6,139 bases of DNA. Source: Planctomycetaceae bacterium (GTDB taxonomy: Bacteria > Planctomycetota > Planctomycetia > Pirellulales > UBA1268). Shown piece after piece: positions 6,041 through 6,139 of the stretch. The notes under the pieces were generated by a model. It saw only the letters and a list, made by a program, of their open reading frames with translations, was not told the origin of the DNA and searched no databases. Numbering within the stretch: position 1 is the first letter of the stretch; every line of letters starts with the position of its first letter. Position numbers and translations under genes: made by a program. Location: positions 1-6,139 of the forward strand of contig CANHYS010000150.1 of the NCBI GenBank assembly GCA_947464585.1. Direction: 5' to 3'.

Positions 6041-6139
6041 ATGGCAGCTGGTCTCTTCGATACCGCCGGGCAAGAACCGCTCGACCGCACCGATGGTCAA
6101 GACACGGAGGGAAGCTACCGCGCCGTCGCCGGCACCGCG
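6041..6139 (+). CDS. 5' part of a possible gene, product unknown
   Basis: An ATG at 6041 opens a frame of 33 codons that runs unbroken to the window end. It lies 13 bp after the stop of the CPFC gene, and AAAGG at 6026-6030 is a possible ribosome binding site at a rather long spacing of 10 nt. Third positions are mostly G or C, as in the neighbouring genes. The visible peptide (MAAGLFDTAGQEPLDRTDGQ, ending SYRAVAGTA) is hydrophilic with no recognised motif. Short hydrophilic N-termini ending in YRAV-like sequence precede membrane domains in some planctomycete proteins I remember, but nothing here proves that. The tight spacing suggests co-transcription with the CPFC gene. Confidence 0.45.
   Translation, partial: MAAGLFDTAGQEPLDRTDGQDTEGSYRAVAGTA

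Noticed and set aside
5240..6100. 286-codon minus-strand frame at the right end
   Set aside because: Arg/Pro/Ser-rich shadow of the CPFC gene, running past its stop without any start signal or domain.

Overview
The window looks like ordinary chromosomal DNA from a planctomycete, most likely of the Pirellulales type. This rests on the strong GC bias in all genes and on two proteins that resemble families I remember mainly from that group: a coiled-coil and proline-rich protein with a 'DGDGDG...VIEPRD' C-terminal domain, and a secreted 'CPFC' alpha-solenoid protein. Proline/alanine-rich linkers and scarce Shine-Dalgarno sites fit this too. The assignment is from memory and inference; no database was searched. 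I see no transposase, phage gene, CRISPR array, tRNA or rRNA.

Layout. (1) 1-969, plus strand: the 3' part of a gene of unknown function (N-terminal coiled coil, long Pro/Ala linker, C-terminal acidic beta-rich domain). It converges on (2) 991-2007, minus strand: a complete glyceraldehyde-3-phosphate dehydrogenase (gap) with a GTG start, a good ribosome binding site and a recognisable promoter. The 21-bp convergent gap holds a short hairpin. (3) 2008-2192: a divergent promoter region. (4) 2193-2882 and 2879-4228, plus strand: an ABC ATPase and a MacB/LolC/FtsX-type permease, overlapping by ATGA and so almost certainly one translationally coupled transporter of unknown substrate. (5) 4229-4392: a spacer with two bulged hairpins that look like a dispersed repeat, a 15-bp palindrome and a -10-like box. 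(6) 4393-6027: a secreted, C-terminally membrane-anchored protein with a CxxC at its predicted mature N-terminus, a beta-rich N-terminal domain, a HEAT-like solenoid and a low-complexity stalk. (7) 6041-6139: the start of another open frame that runs off the window.

How the parts may work together. gap serves central carbon metabolism and is probably independent of its neighbours. The ATPase/permease pair would form a mechanotransmission-type inner-membrane ABC machine acting on something at the periplasmic side. The CPFC protein would sit on the same face of the membrane, so a functional link is possible, but the 164-bp gap with hairpins and its own promoter-like element argues for separate transcription.

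The points most worth checking are: the CPFC protein, whose N-terminal half has a TIMP/NTR-like pattern; two TANNNT boxes placed exactly 7 nt before ATG codons, suggesting leaderless mRNAs; a palindrome centred near -42 of one of those promoters; and a heptanucleotide tandem repeat inside the permease gene, one of four short tandem repeats in the window. I found no clearly new multi-gene defence or mobile system.
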